Positions 25,966 through 36,112 of a DNA stretch of 37,149 nucleotides are shown in pieces. The position numbers were made by a program, and so were the translations under genes. Positions within the stretch are counted from its first letter, which is position 1. Each line of letters starts with the position of its first letter. This DNA comes from Pseudomonadales bacterium (lineage in GTDB: Bacteria > Pseudomonadota > Gammaproteobacteria > Pseudomonadales > Pseudohongiellaceae), in contig JAJDSZ010000073.1 in assembly GCA_022827425.1 (NCBI GenBank), positions 1 through 37,149 of the forward strand, read 5' to 3'. The notes under the pieces were generated by a model. It made no database searches. It saw nothing but the letters and a program-made list of their open reading frames with translations, and was not told the DNA's origin.

Positions 25966-27170
25966 GGCAGCCTCCGGCGTCGGCCCGGCCCCTGCCCGGT
26001 GTGTGGCTCGGACAGGCATTCGGTTTCGTACTGGATTCGCAATAGCAGCCCGATCATGCCGCAACAGACGATCAGGCTGGCCCCGCCATAGCTCAGGAAT
26101 GGCAGGGTCAGGCCCTTGGTGGGCAGCAGACCCAGATTCACGCCGATATTGACCATGGCCTGGCCCGCCAGCAGCAGGCCGAGACCCCAGGCCAGAAAAG
26201 CCGAAAAATAGCGCTCGCGCATGTGGGCTTGGGTGGCAATGGAGAAACAGCACCAGACCAGCAGGCAGAACAGCAACACCACCAGGGCAACGCCGGCAAG
26301 TCCGAGTTCCTCGCCGATGACCGCAAGGATGAAATCATTGTGGGCCTCGGGCAGAAAGTCGATCTTCTGGATGCTGTTGCCGAGGCCGGCGCCAAACAGC
26401 CCGCCGCGGCCAAAGGCGATCTGGGCCTGCCCCAACTGATAGCCTGCGCCGAAGATATTCTCCGGTGCCCAGGGGTCGAGAAATGCGGTCAGGCGCCTTA
26501 CCACATAGGGCTGGGTCCAGGCGAGCACGGCGATGGTCGCCACCGACATCAGCATCAGGGTCAGCATGCGCCAGATTCCGGCGCCAGCCAGGAAAACCAG
26601 GCACAGTGCGGTAAGCGCCATGATGGCCATGGCGCCGTGGTCGGGCTCCATCTGCAGCAACATCACCGCCAGCCCCACCGGGACCAGGGGCACAAGTATG
26701 CCCAGCCAGCTATTGCGGACGCTGTCCCGGTGGCGGGCCAGATAGGAGGCAAGATAGATCACCAGAAAGACCTTGGCGGGCTCGGAAGGCTGCACGGCAA
26801 CGAAGCCGAGATCAATCCAGCGCATGGAGCCGTTTACCTCGCGACCGATGCCGGGGATCAGCACGATCGCCAGCAGGGCGTAGGAGGCGAGCAGCAACAG
26901 CCAGCCCATGCTGTTCCAGACCCGGATCGGCACCGCCATCAGGGCGAGCATCACGCCCACCCCGAGCATGGCGAAAATCAATTGCCGCTTGATGAAAAAC
27001 AGCGAGTCGCCGTAATTGTTCTGGGCGATTTCAATGGATGCCGAAGTCATCATCAGCAGGCCGAAGGTGAGCAGCAGCATGGCCACCACGAGCACCGCCG
27101 CGGGCCTCGGCTCCCGAGTGGACCGCATGGCCATGGGGGAGCGGTTTGCCGCGGTGGCGGCGCCGATCAT
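25962..27170 (-). CDS. ftsW: Septal peptidoglycan glycosyltransferase FtsW
   Basis: FtsW, 402 residues, is a SEDS-family polymerase that works with FtsI. About ten hydrophobic segments are visible, and the SEDS signatures are FLDPWAPENIFGAGYQLGQA, FGRGGLFGAGLGNS, LPEAHNDFILAVIGEELGL and LPFLSYGGASLIV. The catalytic aspartate candidate lies in the LQMEPDHGAMAIM segment (family LLxxPDxG). The short N-terminal cytoplasmic tail and basic C-terminal end are typical. It overlaps both murD and murG by ATGA. Confidence 0.96.
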   Translation of the reverse strand: MIGAATAANRSPMAMRSTREPRPAAVLVVAMLLLTFGLLMMTSASIEIAQNNYGDSLFFIKRQLIFAMLGVGVMLALMAVPIRVWNSMGWLLLLASYALLAIVLIPGIGREVNGSMRWIDLGFVAVQPSEPAKVFLVIYLASYLARHRDSVRNSWLGILVPLVPVGLAVMLLQMEPDHGAMAIMALTALCLVFLAGAGIWRMLTLMLMSVATIAVLAWTQPYVVRRLTAFLDPWAPENIFGAGYQLGQAQIAFGRGGLFGAGLGNSIQKIDFLPEAHNDFILAVIGEELGLAGVALVVLLFCLLVWCCFSIATQAHMRERYFSAFLAWGLGLLLAGQAMVNIGVNLGLLPTKGLTLPFLSYGGASLIVCCGMIGLLLRIQYETECLSEPHTGQGPGRRRRLP

Positions 27171-28534
27171 TGCAGAGCCTCCACGCAGCGGATGAAGGCT
27201 TCTCCCCGCGCCTGAAAACTGTGGAACATGTCGAAACTCGCGCAGGCCGGCGACAGCAATACCGCGTCTCCGGGCCGCGCTTCCCGGCGGGCGGTCGTCA
27301 CTGCCTGTTCCAGGCTTGCGGCGAAATGCACCGGGGTTTCCGGGCCGAGGGCGGCAGCGATCCGACCGGCATCGCGGCCGATCAGAACCGCCGCCCGGGC
27401 GGTTCCCCTCACCACGGCCGCCAGTGCGGAAAAATCGGCGCCCTTGTCCAGGCCGCCGGCGATGAGCAGCACCTGCCCCTCGCAGATTGCGCCGAGATTG
27501 GCCACGGCGGCGGCGCAGGCGCCCACATTGGTGGCTTTGGAATCGTTGTACCAGTCGACTCCCCCGATATTCGCCAGCCACTGGCAGCGGTGGGGCAAGC
27601 CCGGGAATTCCCGCAGACCGGTGAGCATCGCCTGCCGCGGGACACCCATGGCCAGCGCCAGCGCCAGCGCCGCAAGGGCATTGGCCGCGTTGTGCCGGCC
27701 GGGGATCTTCAACTCGCCCGCCGGCAGCAGCGGCTCATCGCCAATGGCCAGCCAGACTTCATCCTGATGTCGCAGCAGTCCCGCCTGCCCGGAGGCCGGC
27801 GCGTCGAGTCCGTAACTTATCATCGGAACGTCCATGGCCTCGGGCGGGCGGCTCAATGGTTCATCCCGGTTCAGCACGATGCCGCGGCAGCCGCGGAAGA
27901 TCCGCTGCTTGGCCCGGGCGTAGTCTTCGAGATTGTCATAGCGGTCGAGATGGTCGGCGCTGAGATTGAGGATCAGGGCGATTTCGGCGTTCAGTCGCCG
28001 GGTGGTTTCGAGCTGAAAACTGGAAATCTCGAGCACATACCAATCCTTTTGCTCGTCCTCTAGCAATTCGAGCACCGGCCGGAAACGCTCGCCGTCGAGA
28101 TTGCCGCCAAGGCCGTAGTTGACGCCTGCGGCGTCAAGCATCCGGGCGAGCATGGCGACCACGGTGCTTTTGCCATTGGAGCCGGTGACCGCAATGACGG
28201 GGCCGCGCGCTTCCCTGGAAAATATATCCATATCGCCGCTTACCGGCACGCCCGCGGCCACCGCCTCGGCCAGGGCCGGAGTGCGCAGATCGACCCCGGG
28301 GCTCACCACAAGCTCCCGGGCGCCAAGCAGGCTGTCGGCGCGGAATTCCCCGAGTTCGACTTCGACTCCCGGCCGCAACCGCTCCAGGTCCGCCAGCCGC
28401 GGCGGCCGCGGGCGGCTGTCCACGACCCGGAACCGCCGCCGGCGCTTGAGGAAGTAACGGGCGCAGGAAAACCCCGTGTCGCCGAGACCGACAATCACGC
28501 TGGCCGGGTTGCTGCTGTCTGCGCCAATCATCAT
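27167..28534 (-). CDS. murD: UDP-N-acetylmuramoylalanine--D-glutamate ligase
   Basis: MurD, 455 residues, adds D-glutamate. The N-terminal motif is VIVGLGDTGFSCARYFLKRR, the ATP site is IAVTGSNGKSTVVAMLARML, followed by LEISSFQLETT, NLSADHLDRYDN and PGRHNAANALAALALA. VDWYNDSKATNVGAC and LLSPACASFDMFHSFQARG are MurD-specific. The start is the first of two adjacent ATGs, six bases after the mraY stop, one of the few non-overlapping junctions in this run. Confidence 0.97.
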   Translation of the reverse strand: MMIGADSSNPASVIVGLGDTGFSCARYFLKRRRRFRVVDSRPRPPRLADLERLRPGVEVELGEFRADSLLGARELVVSPGVDLRTPALAEAVAAGVPVSGDMDIFSREARGPVIAVTGSNGKSTVVAMLARMLDAAGVNYGLGGNLDGERFRPVLELLEDEQKDWYVLEISSFQLETTRRLNAEIALILNLSADHLDRYDNLEDYARAKQRIFRGCRGIVLNRDEPLSRPPEAMDVPMISYGLDAPASGQAGLLRHQDEVWLAIGDEPLLPAGELKIPGRHNAANALAALALALAMGVPRQAMLTGLREFPGLPHRCQWLANIGGVDWYNDSKATNVGACAAAVANLGAICEGQVLLIAGGLDKGADFSALAAVVRGTARAAVLIGRDAGRIAAALGPETPVHFAASLEQAVTTARREARPGDAVLLSPACASFDMFHSFQARGEAFIRCVEALQ

Positions 28535-28540
28535 AGTGGC

Positions 28541-29623
28541 CTAACGCAGTTTCAGGGTGACCAGCCCGAACAGGACCAGCATCAGGGTGATGATCCAGAA
28601 ACGCACGATCACCCGTGGCTCGGGCCAGCCCTTGAGTTCAAAATGATGGTGCAGGGGCGCCATGCGGAAGATGCGCTTGCCCGTCAGCTTGAATGAGGCG
28701 ACCTGGATGATGACCGAGGCGGTCTCCACCACAAATACCCCGCCCATGATGAACAGCACGATTTCATGGCGGGAAATGATCGCCATGACGCCGAGCGCGG
28801 CGCCAAGCGCCAGGGCGCCGATATCTCCCATGAAAACCTGCGCCGGATAGGTGTTGAACCAGAGAAAGCCAAGCCCGGCCCCGAGCAGGGCGCCGGCGAA
28901 AATGGAGATCTCGCCGGAACCCGACACATGGGGAATATTGAGATAGGCGGAAAACTCGGCGTGGCCCGCCAGATAGGCGATCACTCCCAGGGCGCCGCCC
29001 ACCAGCACCGTGGGCAGGATGGCGAGGCCATCGAGGCCGTCGGTAAGATTCACCGCGTTGCTGAAGCCCACGATCATGAAGTAGCTGATGATGATGTAGA
29101 CGATGCCGAGATTGAGCGCCACATCCTTGAAGAAGGGAATGATGTATTCGACTTCAATACTGCCCGGCGCCGACAGATAGAGCACCACCGCGCCGCCGAA
29201 GCCGAACACCGATTGCCAGAAGTACTTCCAGCGGGCGGGCAGGCCCGCCGGGTCCCGGCGGATCAACTTGCGGTAGTCGTCGACAAAGCCCACGGCGCCG
29301 AACAGCAGGGTCACCCCGAGCACGATCCAGACATAATGATTGCTCCAGTCCGACCAGAGCAGGGTGCTCACGGCGATGCTGAGCAGAATCAGCACGCCCC
29401 CCATGGTGGGCGTTCCGGCTTTTTCGAAATGGGTCTGGGGGCCGTCATCCCGCACCACCTGGCCCACCTGGGCGAGATTCAGCCGGTCGATGATGATGGG
29501 GCCGAAAATCAGCGAAACCACCAGCGCCGTGATGACGCTGAAAGCCGCGCGCACGGTAATGTACTGCAGCACCGCGAAACTGCTGTCGAGCCGCATCAGG
29601 TATTCGGATAACCAGTACACCAT
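28541..29623 (-). CDS. mraY: Phospho-N-acetylmuramoyl-pentapeptide transferase
   Basis: MraY, 360 residues as in E. coli, transfers phospho-MurNAc-pentapeptide to undecaprenyl phosphate, forming lipid I. Ten transmembrane segments are apparent. Catalytic Asp115-Asp116 are in [10 protein letters not shown], with [13 protein letters not shown], then [16 protein letters not shown] carrying the third aspartate, and the cytosolic [13 protein letters not shown] histidine loop. Its ATG overlaps the murF stop by one base (TGATG). Confidence 0.97.
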   Translation of the reverse strand: MVYWLSEYLMRLDSSFAVLQYITVRAAFSVITALVVSLIFGPIIIDRLNLAQVGQVVRDDGPQTHFEKAGTPTMGGVLILLSIAVSTLLWSDWSNHYVWIVLGVTLLFGAVGFVDDYRKLIRRDPAGLPARWKYFWQSVFGFGGAVVLYLSAPGSIEVEYIIPFFKDVALNLGIVYIIISYFMIVGFSNAVNLTDGLDGLAILPTVLVGGALGVIAYLAGHAEFSAYLNIPHVSGSGEISIFAGALLGAGLGFLWFNTYPAQVFMGDIGALALGAALGVMAIISRHEIVLFIMGGVFVVETASVIIQVASFKLTGKRIFRMAPLHHHFELKGWPEPRVIVRFWIITLMLVLFGLVTLKLR

Positions 29624-30990
29624 CAGCCTTTCCCTCCTTCACCGAGGCCCGCCACGATTTCGTCCATGCGGGCGCCGCGGGAACCTTTCACCAGTATGAC
29701 GCCGTCTTCTTCCCCGGCGCCGCGAAGCGCTTCGAGCAGCTCGTGACGGCTGGCGAAATGCCGGCCCCTGGCGCCGAACCCCTTCACCATATGTCGGCAC
29801 AATTCGCCGGCGGCCCAGAGTTGGTCGATTCCCCGGATGGCTGCGTGGCGACCGATTTGCCGATGCAGACGGTCCGCCTCGGGGCCGAGTTCGAGCATGT
29901 CTCCGGCCACGAGCATCCGCGGGCCGGGCAATTCCGCGAGCAGGTCGATGGCGGCGCGGAAGGAATCCGGGCTGGCGTTGTAGCTGTCGTCGATGATGCG
30001 CTGGCCGCGGGGGCCGGCGAGGGCGCACAGCCGCCCGCTTGCCGGCGCCGTGGCTTCAAGGCCTGCGCCCACCGCATCCGCCGCCGCGCCGGCTTCCAGC
30101 GCCGCTGCCGCGGCGGCAACCGCATTGGCGACATTGTGCTCGCCGAGCAACTGCAGTTGCAGCCGCATCCGGATTCCGGGACCAATCAGCGTGAAACCCG
30201 GCCGGCCGCTGGCGTTCAATTCGATGTCGGCGGCGAAGTAGTCCGAGTCGCCCGCCACTTCCCGCAGGCTGAACTGGCGAATCCGGTGCGCCGCGCCGCG
30301 CCGGCGCCAGGCTTCCACATTGGGGTCCGCGGCATTGAGTAGCAGCACCCCGTTGGGCCTGAGTCCTTCGATGATTTCGCCCTTGGCCCGGACTACTCCC
30401 GGCAAGCCGCCGAAACCTTCGGTATGGGCCATGGCGGCATTGGTGATCAGCGCCACATCGGGGCGGGCCGCCGCGGTGCAGAAAGCGATTTCTCCCGACC
30501 GGTTGGCGCCCATCTCAATGACGGCGAAGCGGTGTTCCACGGCAATCCGCAACAGGGTCAATGGGACTCCCACGGTATTGTTCCGATTGGCGTGGGTGGC
30601 GAGGCAGCCGCCTTCCCGCGACAGGATGCCGCGCAGCATTTCCTTCACCGTGGTCTTGCCCTGGCTGCCGGTAACCGCGATCACCCTGGCGCCGGACCGC
30701 TCGCGATTGATGCCGGCGATTCGCGCCAGCGCCAGGCCGGTATCCGCCACCTGCAACTGGGGCAGGTCGGCGGGTTGGCGGCGGCTCACCACCGCGCCGG
30801 CGGCGCCGCGCCTGCCGGCCTCCGCCACGAATTCGTTGCCGTCGAAGTTTTCTCCGGTCAGGGCGAGAAACAGGTCGCCCGGCCGCAGGCTGCGGGTATC
30901 GGTGGATACCGCGCTGAAACCGGCATTGCGGCCATGGAGTTCGCCGCCCAGTTCCAGCGCCAGCGCCTCAAGCGTCATTTCGCCTATCAA
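29623..30990 (-). CDS. murF: UDP-MurNAc-tripeptide--D-Ala-D-Ala ligase
   Basis: MurF, 455 residues, adds D-Ala-D-Ala to complete the pentapeptide. [20 protein letters not shown] is the N-terminal domain motif, [18 protein letters not shown] the ATP site, and [23 protein letters not shown], and [20 protein letters not shown] are MurF-typical. The start is uncertain. TTG 30990 overlaps the murE stop (TTGA), matching the coupling pattern of this cluster, while ATG 30978 four codons inside has a weak AGG upstream. The difference is four residues. Confidence 0.95.
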   Translation of the reverse strand: MIGEMTLEALALELGGELHGRNAGFSAVSTDTRSLRPGDLFLALTGENFDGNEFVAEAGRRGAAGAVVSRRQPADLPQLQVADTGLALARIAGINRERSGARVIAVTGSQGKTTVKEMLRGILSREGGCLATHANRNNTVGVPLTLLRIAVEHRFAVIEMGANRSGEIAFCTAAARPDVALITNAAMAHTEGFGGLPGVVRAKGEIIEGLRPNGVLLLNAADPNVEAWRRRGAAHRIRQFSLREVAGDSDYFAADIELNASGRPGFTLIGPGIRMRLQLQLLGEHNVANAVAAAAAALEAGAAADAVGAGLEATAPASGRLCALAGPRGQRIIDDSYNASPDSFRAAIDLLAELPGPRMLVAGDMLELGPEADRLHRQIGRHAAIRGIDQLWAAGELCRHMVKGFGARGRHFASRHELLEALRGAGEEDGVILVKGSRGARMDEIVAGLGEGGKG

Positions 30991-32534
30991 GGTTCCGTTC
31001 CCGCCCCGGCTGGTGCGCGCCGCCCCAGGGCCTCGCGCACCACGCCGGCATCGCTGAATTCGCGCCGCCCGGCGCCGATCTGCTGGTAATCCTCATGGCC
31101 CTTGCCGGCCACCAGCACCACATCGCCCGGTGCCGCCCCGGCAATGGCGAAGGCAATGGCCTGCTCCCGGTCGCGCCGCACGTGGGCCGAACCGGGCCGC
31201 TTCATGCCGCTGCGAATCTGGCTGACGATGGCGCCGCCGTCTTCGAGCCGGGGATTGTCGTCGGTGATTACGGTATGGTCGGCCAGTTTTTCCGCCAGGG
31301 CGCCCATGATGGGACGCTTGCCCTTGTCCCGGTTGCCGCCGCAGCCGAATACGCACCAGACTTGCCCGGTGAAATGTTTGCGCAGGGCGGCCAATGCGCC
31401 TTCCAGTCCGTCCGGCGTGTGGGAATAATCCACCACGGCGGTAACATCGCCGGCATCGCCCCAGACTTCCATGCGGCCATCCACCGCCCGCAGCTTCGAT
31501 ACGAGTTCGCAAACGCGATCGATGCCGATTTCGCCGATCCGGTGGCGGCAGGCGAGCAGGGCGCCCACCACCGCGAGCATATTGCTGACATTGAACTCGC
31601 CGAGCAGCTTGCAGTCGATCAGCCCGATGCCGACGGGAGTGTGTATTTCGGCGCGGAATCCCTGGCTCGTGATGGTCACCGCCTCGGCCCGGACCATGGC
31701 CTGCCGGTTGTCCACGCCATAAGTGGTCACTTCCACATTTGAGGCGAGGTCGTTGATGATGCGCATGCCATAAGGGTCATCGAGATTGATGATGGCGTGG
31801 CGCAGCCCGGGGCTCGCGAAAAGCCTGCGCTTGCTGGCGCCGTAGGCTTCCATGCTGTCGTGGTAGTCGAGGTGGTCCCGGGTAAGATTGGTGAAAATCG
31901 CGGTTTCGAATGCAACGCCCTGCACCCGCCGCTGGTGCAGCCCCACCGAGGAGACTTCCATGGCCACCGCGCCGAGCCCCGCCGCGGCCATTTCCGCCAG
32001 GGCCTTTTGACTGAACACCGCATCCGGGGTGGTCAGGGGGCAGTCCGCCAGCTTGCCGGGAACGCCATAGCCCAGGGTGCCGATGACTCCGGCGGGACAG
32101 CCCGCCTCGGCGAACAGCCGGGCGATGAATTGGGAACAGGTGGTCTTGCCATTGGTGCCGGTGATGCCGAGCACCGACATCCGCGCCGAAGGGTTTTGGT
32201 AAAAACGCCCGGCGATCGCACTGGCTTTCGCCACCAGATTGTCCACGGCGATTACCGGCGTGCCATCATGCCAGTCCACTCCCCGCCAGTCGGGGCCGGA
32301 CTCGGCAAGCACCGCCGCCGCGCCCTGTTGCACCGCGGTTTCGATGTATTCCCGGGCGTCGTGGGTGCGGCCGAAAGTCGCGAGAAACAGGTCGCCGCTT
32401 TCCACCTGCCTGCTGTCGAGCTTGATGCCGCGCAAGTCGATATCGAGCCGGTCCGCTTCGGGGCCGAGTTCCGCCAGCCCGCGGATCAGGCGCGGGAGGC
32501 TGGCTTCCAGCGGCGGCGGGGCGGGCGCATTCAT
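30987..32534 (-). CDS. murE: UDP-MurNAc-L-Ala-D-Glu--meso-diaminopimelate ligase
   Basis: MurE, 515 residues, adds the third stem residue. LDSRQVESGDLFLATFG is the N-terminal motif, LGITGTNGKTTCSQFIARL the ATP site, then TTPDAVFSQKALAEMAAAGL and VDYSHTPDGLEGAL. DDNPRLED contains the DNPR sequence that selects meso-diaminopimelate rather than lysine, so the wall is of the Gram-negative DAP type. It overlaps ftsI by ATGA. Confidence 0.97.
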   Translation of the reverse strand: MNAPAPPPLEASLPRLIRGLAELGPEADRLDIDLRGIKLDSRQVESGDLFLATFGRTHDAREYIETAVQQGAAAVLAESGPDWRGVDWHDGTPVIAVDNLVAKASAIAGRFYQNPSARMSVLGITGTNGKTTCSQFIARLFAEAGCPAGVIGTLGYGVPGKLADCPLTTPDAVFSQKALAEMAAAGLGAVAMEVSSVGLHQRRVQGVAFETAIFTNLTRDHLDYHDSMEAYGASKRRLFASPGLRHAIINLDDPYGMRIINDLASNVEVTTYGVDNRQAMVRAEAVTITSQGFRAEIHTPVGIGLIDCKLLGEFNVSNMLAVVGALLACRHRIGEIGIDRVCELVSKLRAVDGRMEVWGDAGDVTAVVDYSHTPDGLEGALAALRKHFTGQVWCVFGCGGNRDKGKRPIMGALAEKLADHTVITDDNPRLEDGGAIVSQIRSGMKRPGSAHVRRDREQAIAFAIAGAAPGDVVLVAGKGHEDYQQIGAGRREFSDAGVVREALGRRAPAGAGTEP

Positions 32535-34288
32535 GGTTCGGCAAGTCCTTCGGCGGCGGACTGGGCCAGACTGCGCGCTGGCGGCTCGGGAAGCGGCGCG
32601 TCATCCGGCGGCACATCGAGAATCCGCATGGCGCCGGAAGCGATGCGGGCGAACACCGGCGCCGCCACCTGGCCGCCGAGATGCTCGTCCCCTTTGGGCT
32701 CATTGACGATGACCACCACCACGATCTCGGGCCGGCTGGCCGGGGCCAGGCCCACGAACAGCGAATTGTGCAGATTGTCCTCATAGCCCGAGGCGCCCAC
32801 CACGTGTGATGTGCCGGTCTTGCCCGCCACCTGGTAGAGGGGTATCCGCGCGACCGTGACCGCCCCTCCGCGGGACCGGTCCACCACGGTTTCCAGCATG
32901 TCCAGCACCTGCCCCGCAATGACGGGGCTGATGACCCGTTCCCGCGGCAGCGAGTCGAGCTGCCCTTCGCCGAGCCTGAGCAGGGATACCGGCTTGCGGA
33001 CACCCTCGTCGGCAAAGACCGAATAGGCCCGGGCCAGATGCACCGCGGTGGCGGACACGCCATAGCCGAAGGAAAGCACCGCCGTGGCGTGCTGGCCGAG
33101 ATTGGCCGGGTCCGGCACCACGCCGGCCCGCTCTCCCGGGAAACCGGATTCCACGCTGTGGCCGAAGCCGAAGCGCCGCAGGACATCCACCATGGGCCCG
33201 GCGCCGATGCTCGCGGCGATCAGGCTGGTGCCCACATTGCTCGATTTGGTAATGACGCCGGTGGTGGTCAGGGTGCCGTAGCCGAACAGGTCCTGCACCG
33301 TGCGCCCCGCCACCACCATCCAGCCATTGCCGGTTTCGATCACGGTGTCCGGGGTATAGCGGCCGGATTCCAGGGCGGCGGCGATGGTGAAGGGCTTCAT
33401 GGTGGAGCCGGGTTCGTAGGTGTCGGTGAAGGCGCGGTTGCGGGTCACGCTGAGGTCTTCGATCAGCGACTTGTTGTGTGGGTTGTAGGAAGGCTGGTTG
33501 GCCACCGCGAGCAACTCGCCGGTTTCCACGTCGAGCACCACCGCCGTGGCCGATCGGGCATCGCGCTTGAGATATTCGGCTTTCAGTTCCCGGTAGGCCA
33601 GATTCTGCAGGCTGATATCGATGCTCAGGCGCAAATCCCTGCCGGGCTGGGCGAGTTCGATGGTGTTGAGCTCCTCGATGATATTGCCCCGGCGGTCCTT
33701 GATGACGCGGCGGCTGCCGGGAGTTCCGGTGAGCCAGTCATTGTAGGCGCGCTCCATGCCTTCCTGGCCATTGCCGTCGATATCGTTGAATCCCAGCAGG
33801 TGGGCGGTGACTTCGCCGTGTGGATAGAAGCGGCGATACTCCCGCTGTTCATAGATTCCGGGGATTCCCAGCGCCAGCACCGGCTCGGCGTCGAAAGGCG
33901 TCAGATGTCTTTGCAGGTAAAGGAAGCGCCGGGAGCGGTTTTCTTCCAGGCGGCCGCGCAGTTCCGCCGCATCGAGCCCGAGCAGGCGCGCGAGTTCGCC
34001 GATTTTCTCGCCTCGGGGGTTGATTTCCGACGGGTCGGCCCAGATGGACTTCACCGGCGTGCTGATGGCGAGCGGCTCGCCGTTGCGGTCGGTAATCAGG
34101 CCTCGGTCGGCCATGAGCGGCACGCTGCGCAGGGTGCGGGCGTCGCCTTCCTGTTGCAGGAAATCCCGCTGGAACACCTGCAGCGCGGTCGCCTTCCAGG
34201 CGGCGGCGGCTATGCCCAGGGCCATCAACAGCAGCAGCAGGGACGGGCGCCAGGCGCCCACGGGTCTTGTCGGACTAGATCGGGTCAT
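32531..34288 (-). CDS. ftsI: Septal transpeptidase FtsI (PBP3)
   Basis: FtsI, 585 residues, crosslinks septal peptidoglycan. A short cytoplasmic N terminus is followed by one membrane anchor at about 15-37 (SLLLLLMALGIAAAAW). The pedestal domain has ADRGLITDRNGEPLAIS. In the penicillin-binding domain the nucleophile is Ser295 of STMK (PGSTMKPF), SSN is at 349-351 and KTGTS follows near the C terminus. The ATG at 34288 overlaps the ftsL stop (ATGA); an open frame further upstream covers ftsL and rsmH without likeness. Confidence 0.97.
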   Translation of the reverse strand: MTRSSPTRPVGAWRPSLLLLLMALGIAAAAWKATALQVFQRDFLQQEGDARTLRSVPLMADRGLITDRNGEPLAISTPVKSIWADPSEINPRGEKIGELARLLGLDAAELRGRLEENRSRRFLYLQRHLTPFDAEPVLALGIPGIYEQREYRRFYPHGEVTAHLLGFNDIDGNGQEGMERAYNDWLTGTPGSRRVIKDRRGNIIEELNTIELAQPGRDLRLSIDISLQNLAYRELKAEYLKRDARSATAVVLDVETGELLAVANQPSYNPHNKSLIEDLSVTRNRAFTDTYEPGSTMKPFTIAAALESGRYTPDTVIETGNGWMVVAGRTVQDLFGYGTLTTTGVITKSSNVGTSLIAASIGAGPMVDVLRRFGFGHSVESGFPGERAGVVPDPANLGQHATAVLSFGYGVSATAVHLARAYSVFADEGVRKPVSLLRLGEGQLDSLPRERVISPVIAGQVLDMLETVVDRSRGGAVTVARIPLYQVAGKTGTSHVVGASGYEDNLHNSLFVGLAPASRPEIVVVVIVNEPKGDEHLGGQVAAPVFARIASGAMRILDVPPDDAPLPEPPARSLAQSAAEGLAEP

Positions 34289-34641
34289 TGATGCACCACC
34301 ACGATGTCTTCCGGTTCGGGCACACGCATGCGCAGTTCTTCCCGGGCGACTCGCTCGATTCGGTCGGAGAGGGCGAATGTGCTGATCTCGATCAGCAATC
34401 GCCCCCGCTCTTCTTCCTGTTGGTAAACCTGCCCGCGCAATTCCTGCAATTCCCGGGACATGTGCCGGTGTTGCCGGGTGGCGTCCACCAGGGCCCAGCC
34501 GCTGATGACGATGATTGCCAGCAGTGTCAGCAGGATATTGGTGGAAGACTGGCCCAGCCCCGCCCAGGCCCAGGGGGAGGGCCGGCGCTTGTCCGCGCCT
34601 TTTCGCGCAGTCCGGCGCGGGTTTTTGTCCGGGTTTCCCAT
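34285..34641 (-). CDS. ftsL: Cell division protein FtsL
   Basis: FtsL, 118 residues, is a bitopic protein of the FtsQLB complex that activates FtsWI. It has a basic cytoplasmic tail, one helix at about 34-53 (STNILLTLLAIIVISGWALV), and a periplasmic coiled coil (RELQELRGQVYQQEEERGRL). The end, EELRMRVPEPEDIVVV, matches the FtsL terminal pattern. FtsL is poorly conserved, so the call leans on size, topology and position between rsmH and ftsI. It overlaps rsmH by one base (TAATG) and ftsI by four. Confidence 0.92.
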   Translation of the reverse strand: MGNPDKNPRRTARKGADKRRPSPWAWAGLGQSSTNILLTLLAIIVISGWALVDATRQHRHMSRELQELRGQVYQQEEERGRLLIEISTFALSDRIERVAREELRMRVPEPEDIVVVHQ

Positions 34642-35594
34642 TACCGTTTCTCCGCCACCCGCAACACCGCGCTGCGGGCCCTGGGGTTGCGCGCCACTTC
34701 AGCCGCGCTCGCCCGCCGGGGTTTTCCCAGTGGCCGCAATTTGGCGCGGGATTGCCCCGGGTGAATTTCACTTTCCCTTATCGGCAGGCCGCGGGGCAAA
34801 GCATCCCCTGGGCCGGCCATGAAACGCTTGACGATGCGGTCTTCCAGCGAATGAAAGCTGATCACCGCCAGGCGGCCTCCGGCCCGCAGCCCCGCAAGCG
34901 CTCCGGCGAGCCCGCGGCGCAATTCATCGAGTTCCTCATTGACCCGGATGCGGATTCCCTGAAACGCCCGGGTGGCGGGGTGCTTGCGCCTTTCCCGGCC
35001 GGGCAGCGCCCGCGCGATGATTTCCGCCAGCCGGGCCGTGGTCCGGATTGGCTCCGCCGCCCGCTCCCGCACGATGCGCGCGGCGATGCGCCGGGAATGT
35101 CTTTCCTCGCCGTAATGAAACATGGCGTCGGCCAGTTCGCGCTCGGATGCCTTGTTGAGCCAGTCGGCCGCGCTGACGCCGGCTCTCGGGTCCATGCGCA
35201 TGTCGAGTGGGCCTTCGCCGCGAAAACTGAAGCCACGGCTTTCATCCTCGAGTTGCGGCGAGGACAGGCCAAGATCGAAGACCATGCCGTCGATGCGGCC
35301 GATCAGCCCCCGGGATTCGAGTTCCTCGCCGAGTTCGCCAAAACGCCGGTCGATGACGGCAAGCCGGGGTTCATCGGCGCCCATGTCCCGGGCGGCGGCA
35401 ATGGCCTCGGGATCCCGGTCCATGGCGAGCAGCCGCCCCTCGGGGCCAAGATGCGAGAGAATAGCGGCGCTGTGCCCGCCGCGGCCAAAAGTCGCGTCGA
35501 GGTAAATTCCTTCTGTTTTCCCAGCAGCTTGAATATTCAATGCTCCCACCACCGCTGCCCTCATTACCGGATGATGTATGGCGGCGCCATTCAT
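34641..35594 (-). CDS. rsmH: 16S rRNA (cytosine1402-N4)-methyltransferase
   Basis: RsmH (MraW), 317 residues, methylates N4 of C1402 in 16S rRNA. The SAM-binding motif is YLDATFGRGGHSAAIL near residue 30, followed by MDRDPEAI, DGMVFDLGLSSPQLED, TRAFQGIRIRVNEELDEL and ISFHSLEDRIVKRFM, all characteristic. The N terminus has the HHPVM pattern at residues 7-11, which supports the ATG at 35594. It lies 24 bases after mraZ. Confidence 0.97.
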   Translation of the reverse strand: MNGAAIHHPVMRAAVVGALNIQAAGKTEGIYLDATFGRGGHSAAILSHLGPEGRLLAMDRDPEAIAAARDMGADEPRLAVIDRRFGELGEELESRGLIGRIDGMVFDLGLSSPQLEDESRGFSFRGEGPLDMRMDPRAGVSAADWLNKASERELADAMFHYGEERHSRRIAARIVRERAAEPIRTTARLAEIIARALPGRERRKHPATRAFQGIRIRVNEELDELRRGLAGALAGLRAGGRLAVISFHSLEDRIVKRFMAGPGDALPRGLPIRESEIHPGQSRAKLRPLGKPRRASAAEVARNPRARSAVLRVAEKR

Positions 35595-35618
35595 CGGCAG
35601 TTCCCCCGCCCGGCTCCA

Positions 35619-36080
35619 TTACAGAGCCAGATTTCTCAGCTCTTCGGGCAATTCTCCCTGTTCGTGTACTTCTGCCAGCCACTCCTCGCGTTTCCTGTGC
35701 CAGCTCTGCTGGCTCCAGATTTCCAGCTTCTTGCCCTGGCCCACGAGGCAGACGTGCTTTTCGAGGTCGGCGTACTGCCGCAGTTCCTGGGGTAGCAGCA
35801 CCCGGCCGATGCCATCGAGTTCCAGATCGTTGGCGTGGCCGATCAGCAGGTGTTTCACCCGCCTGACGTATTCGTTGAGGCTCGACATGGCGTCGATCTG
35901 CCGTTCGATGGCGTTCCATTCGGCAGGCAGATACAGCGACAGGCAACGATTTCTGGTATCCAGATCAATCGTCACCACAAGCCGCCCGCCGTGTTCGCCG
36001 GACAGGCGTTCCCGGTAGCGGGCCGGCATGGCCAGACGCCCCTTGGCGTCCAGGCTGACGGTGTTCATGCCACGAAACAT
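35619..36080 (-). CDS. mraZ: Transcriptional regulator MraZ
   Basis: MraZ, 153 residues, has two SpoVT/AbrB-type half domains with the signature repeats LDAKGRLAMPARYR near residue 10 and LDGIGRVLLPQELR near residue 90. MraZ forms rings that bind direct GTGG-type repeats upstream of its own gene and repress the cluster. The ATG at 36080 has GGGGAA about six bases upstream. The three GTGG repeats at 36113-36137 lie 33-57 bases before it. It is the first gene of the minus-strand cell-wall cluster. Confidence 0.96.
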   Translation of the reverse strand: MFRGMNTVSLDAKGRLAMPARYRERLSGEHGGRLVVTIDLDTRNRCLSLYLPAEWNAIERQIDAMSSLNEYVRRVKHLLIGHANDLELDGIGRVLLPQELRQYADLEKHVCLVGQGKKLEIWSQQSWHRKREEWLAEVHEQGELPEELRNLAL

Positions 36081-36112
36081 GGCGCTTCCCCGAAGGCTTC
36101 AAACCGTAATTA

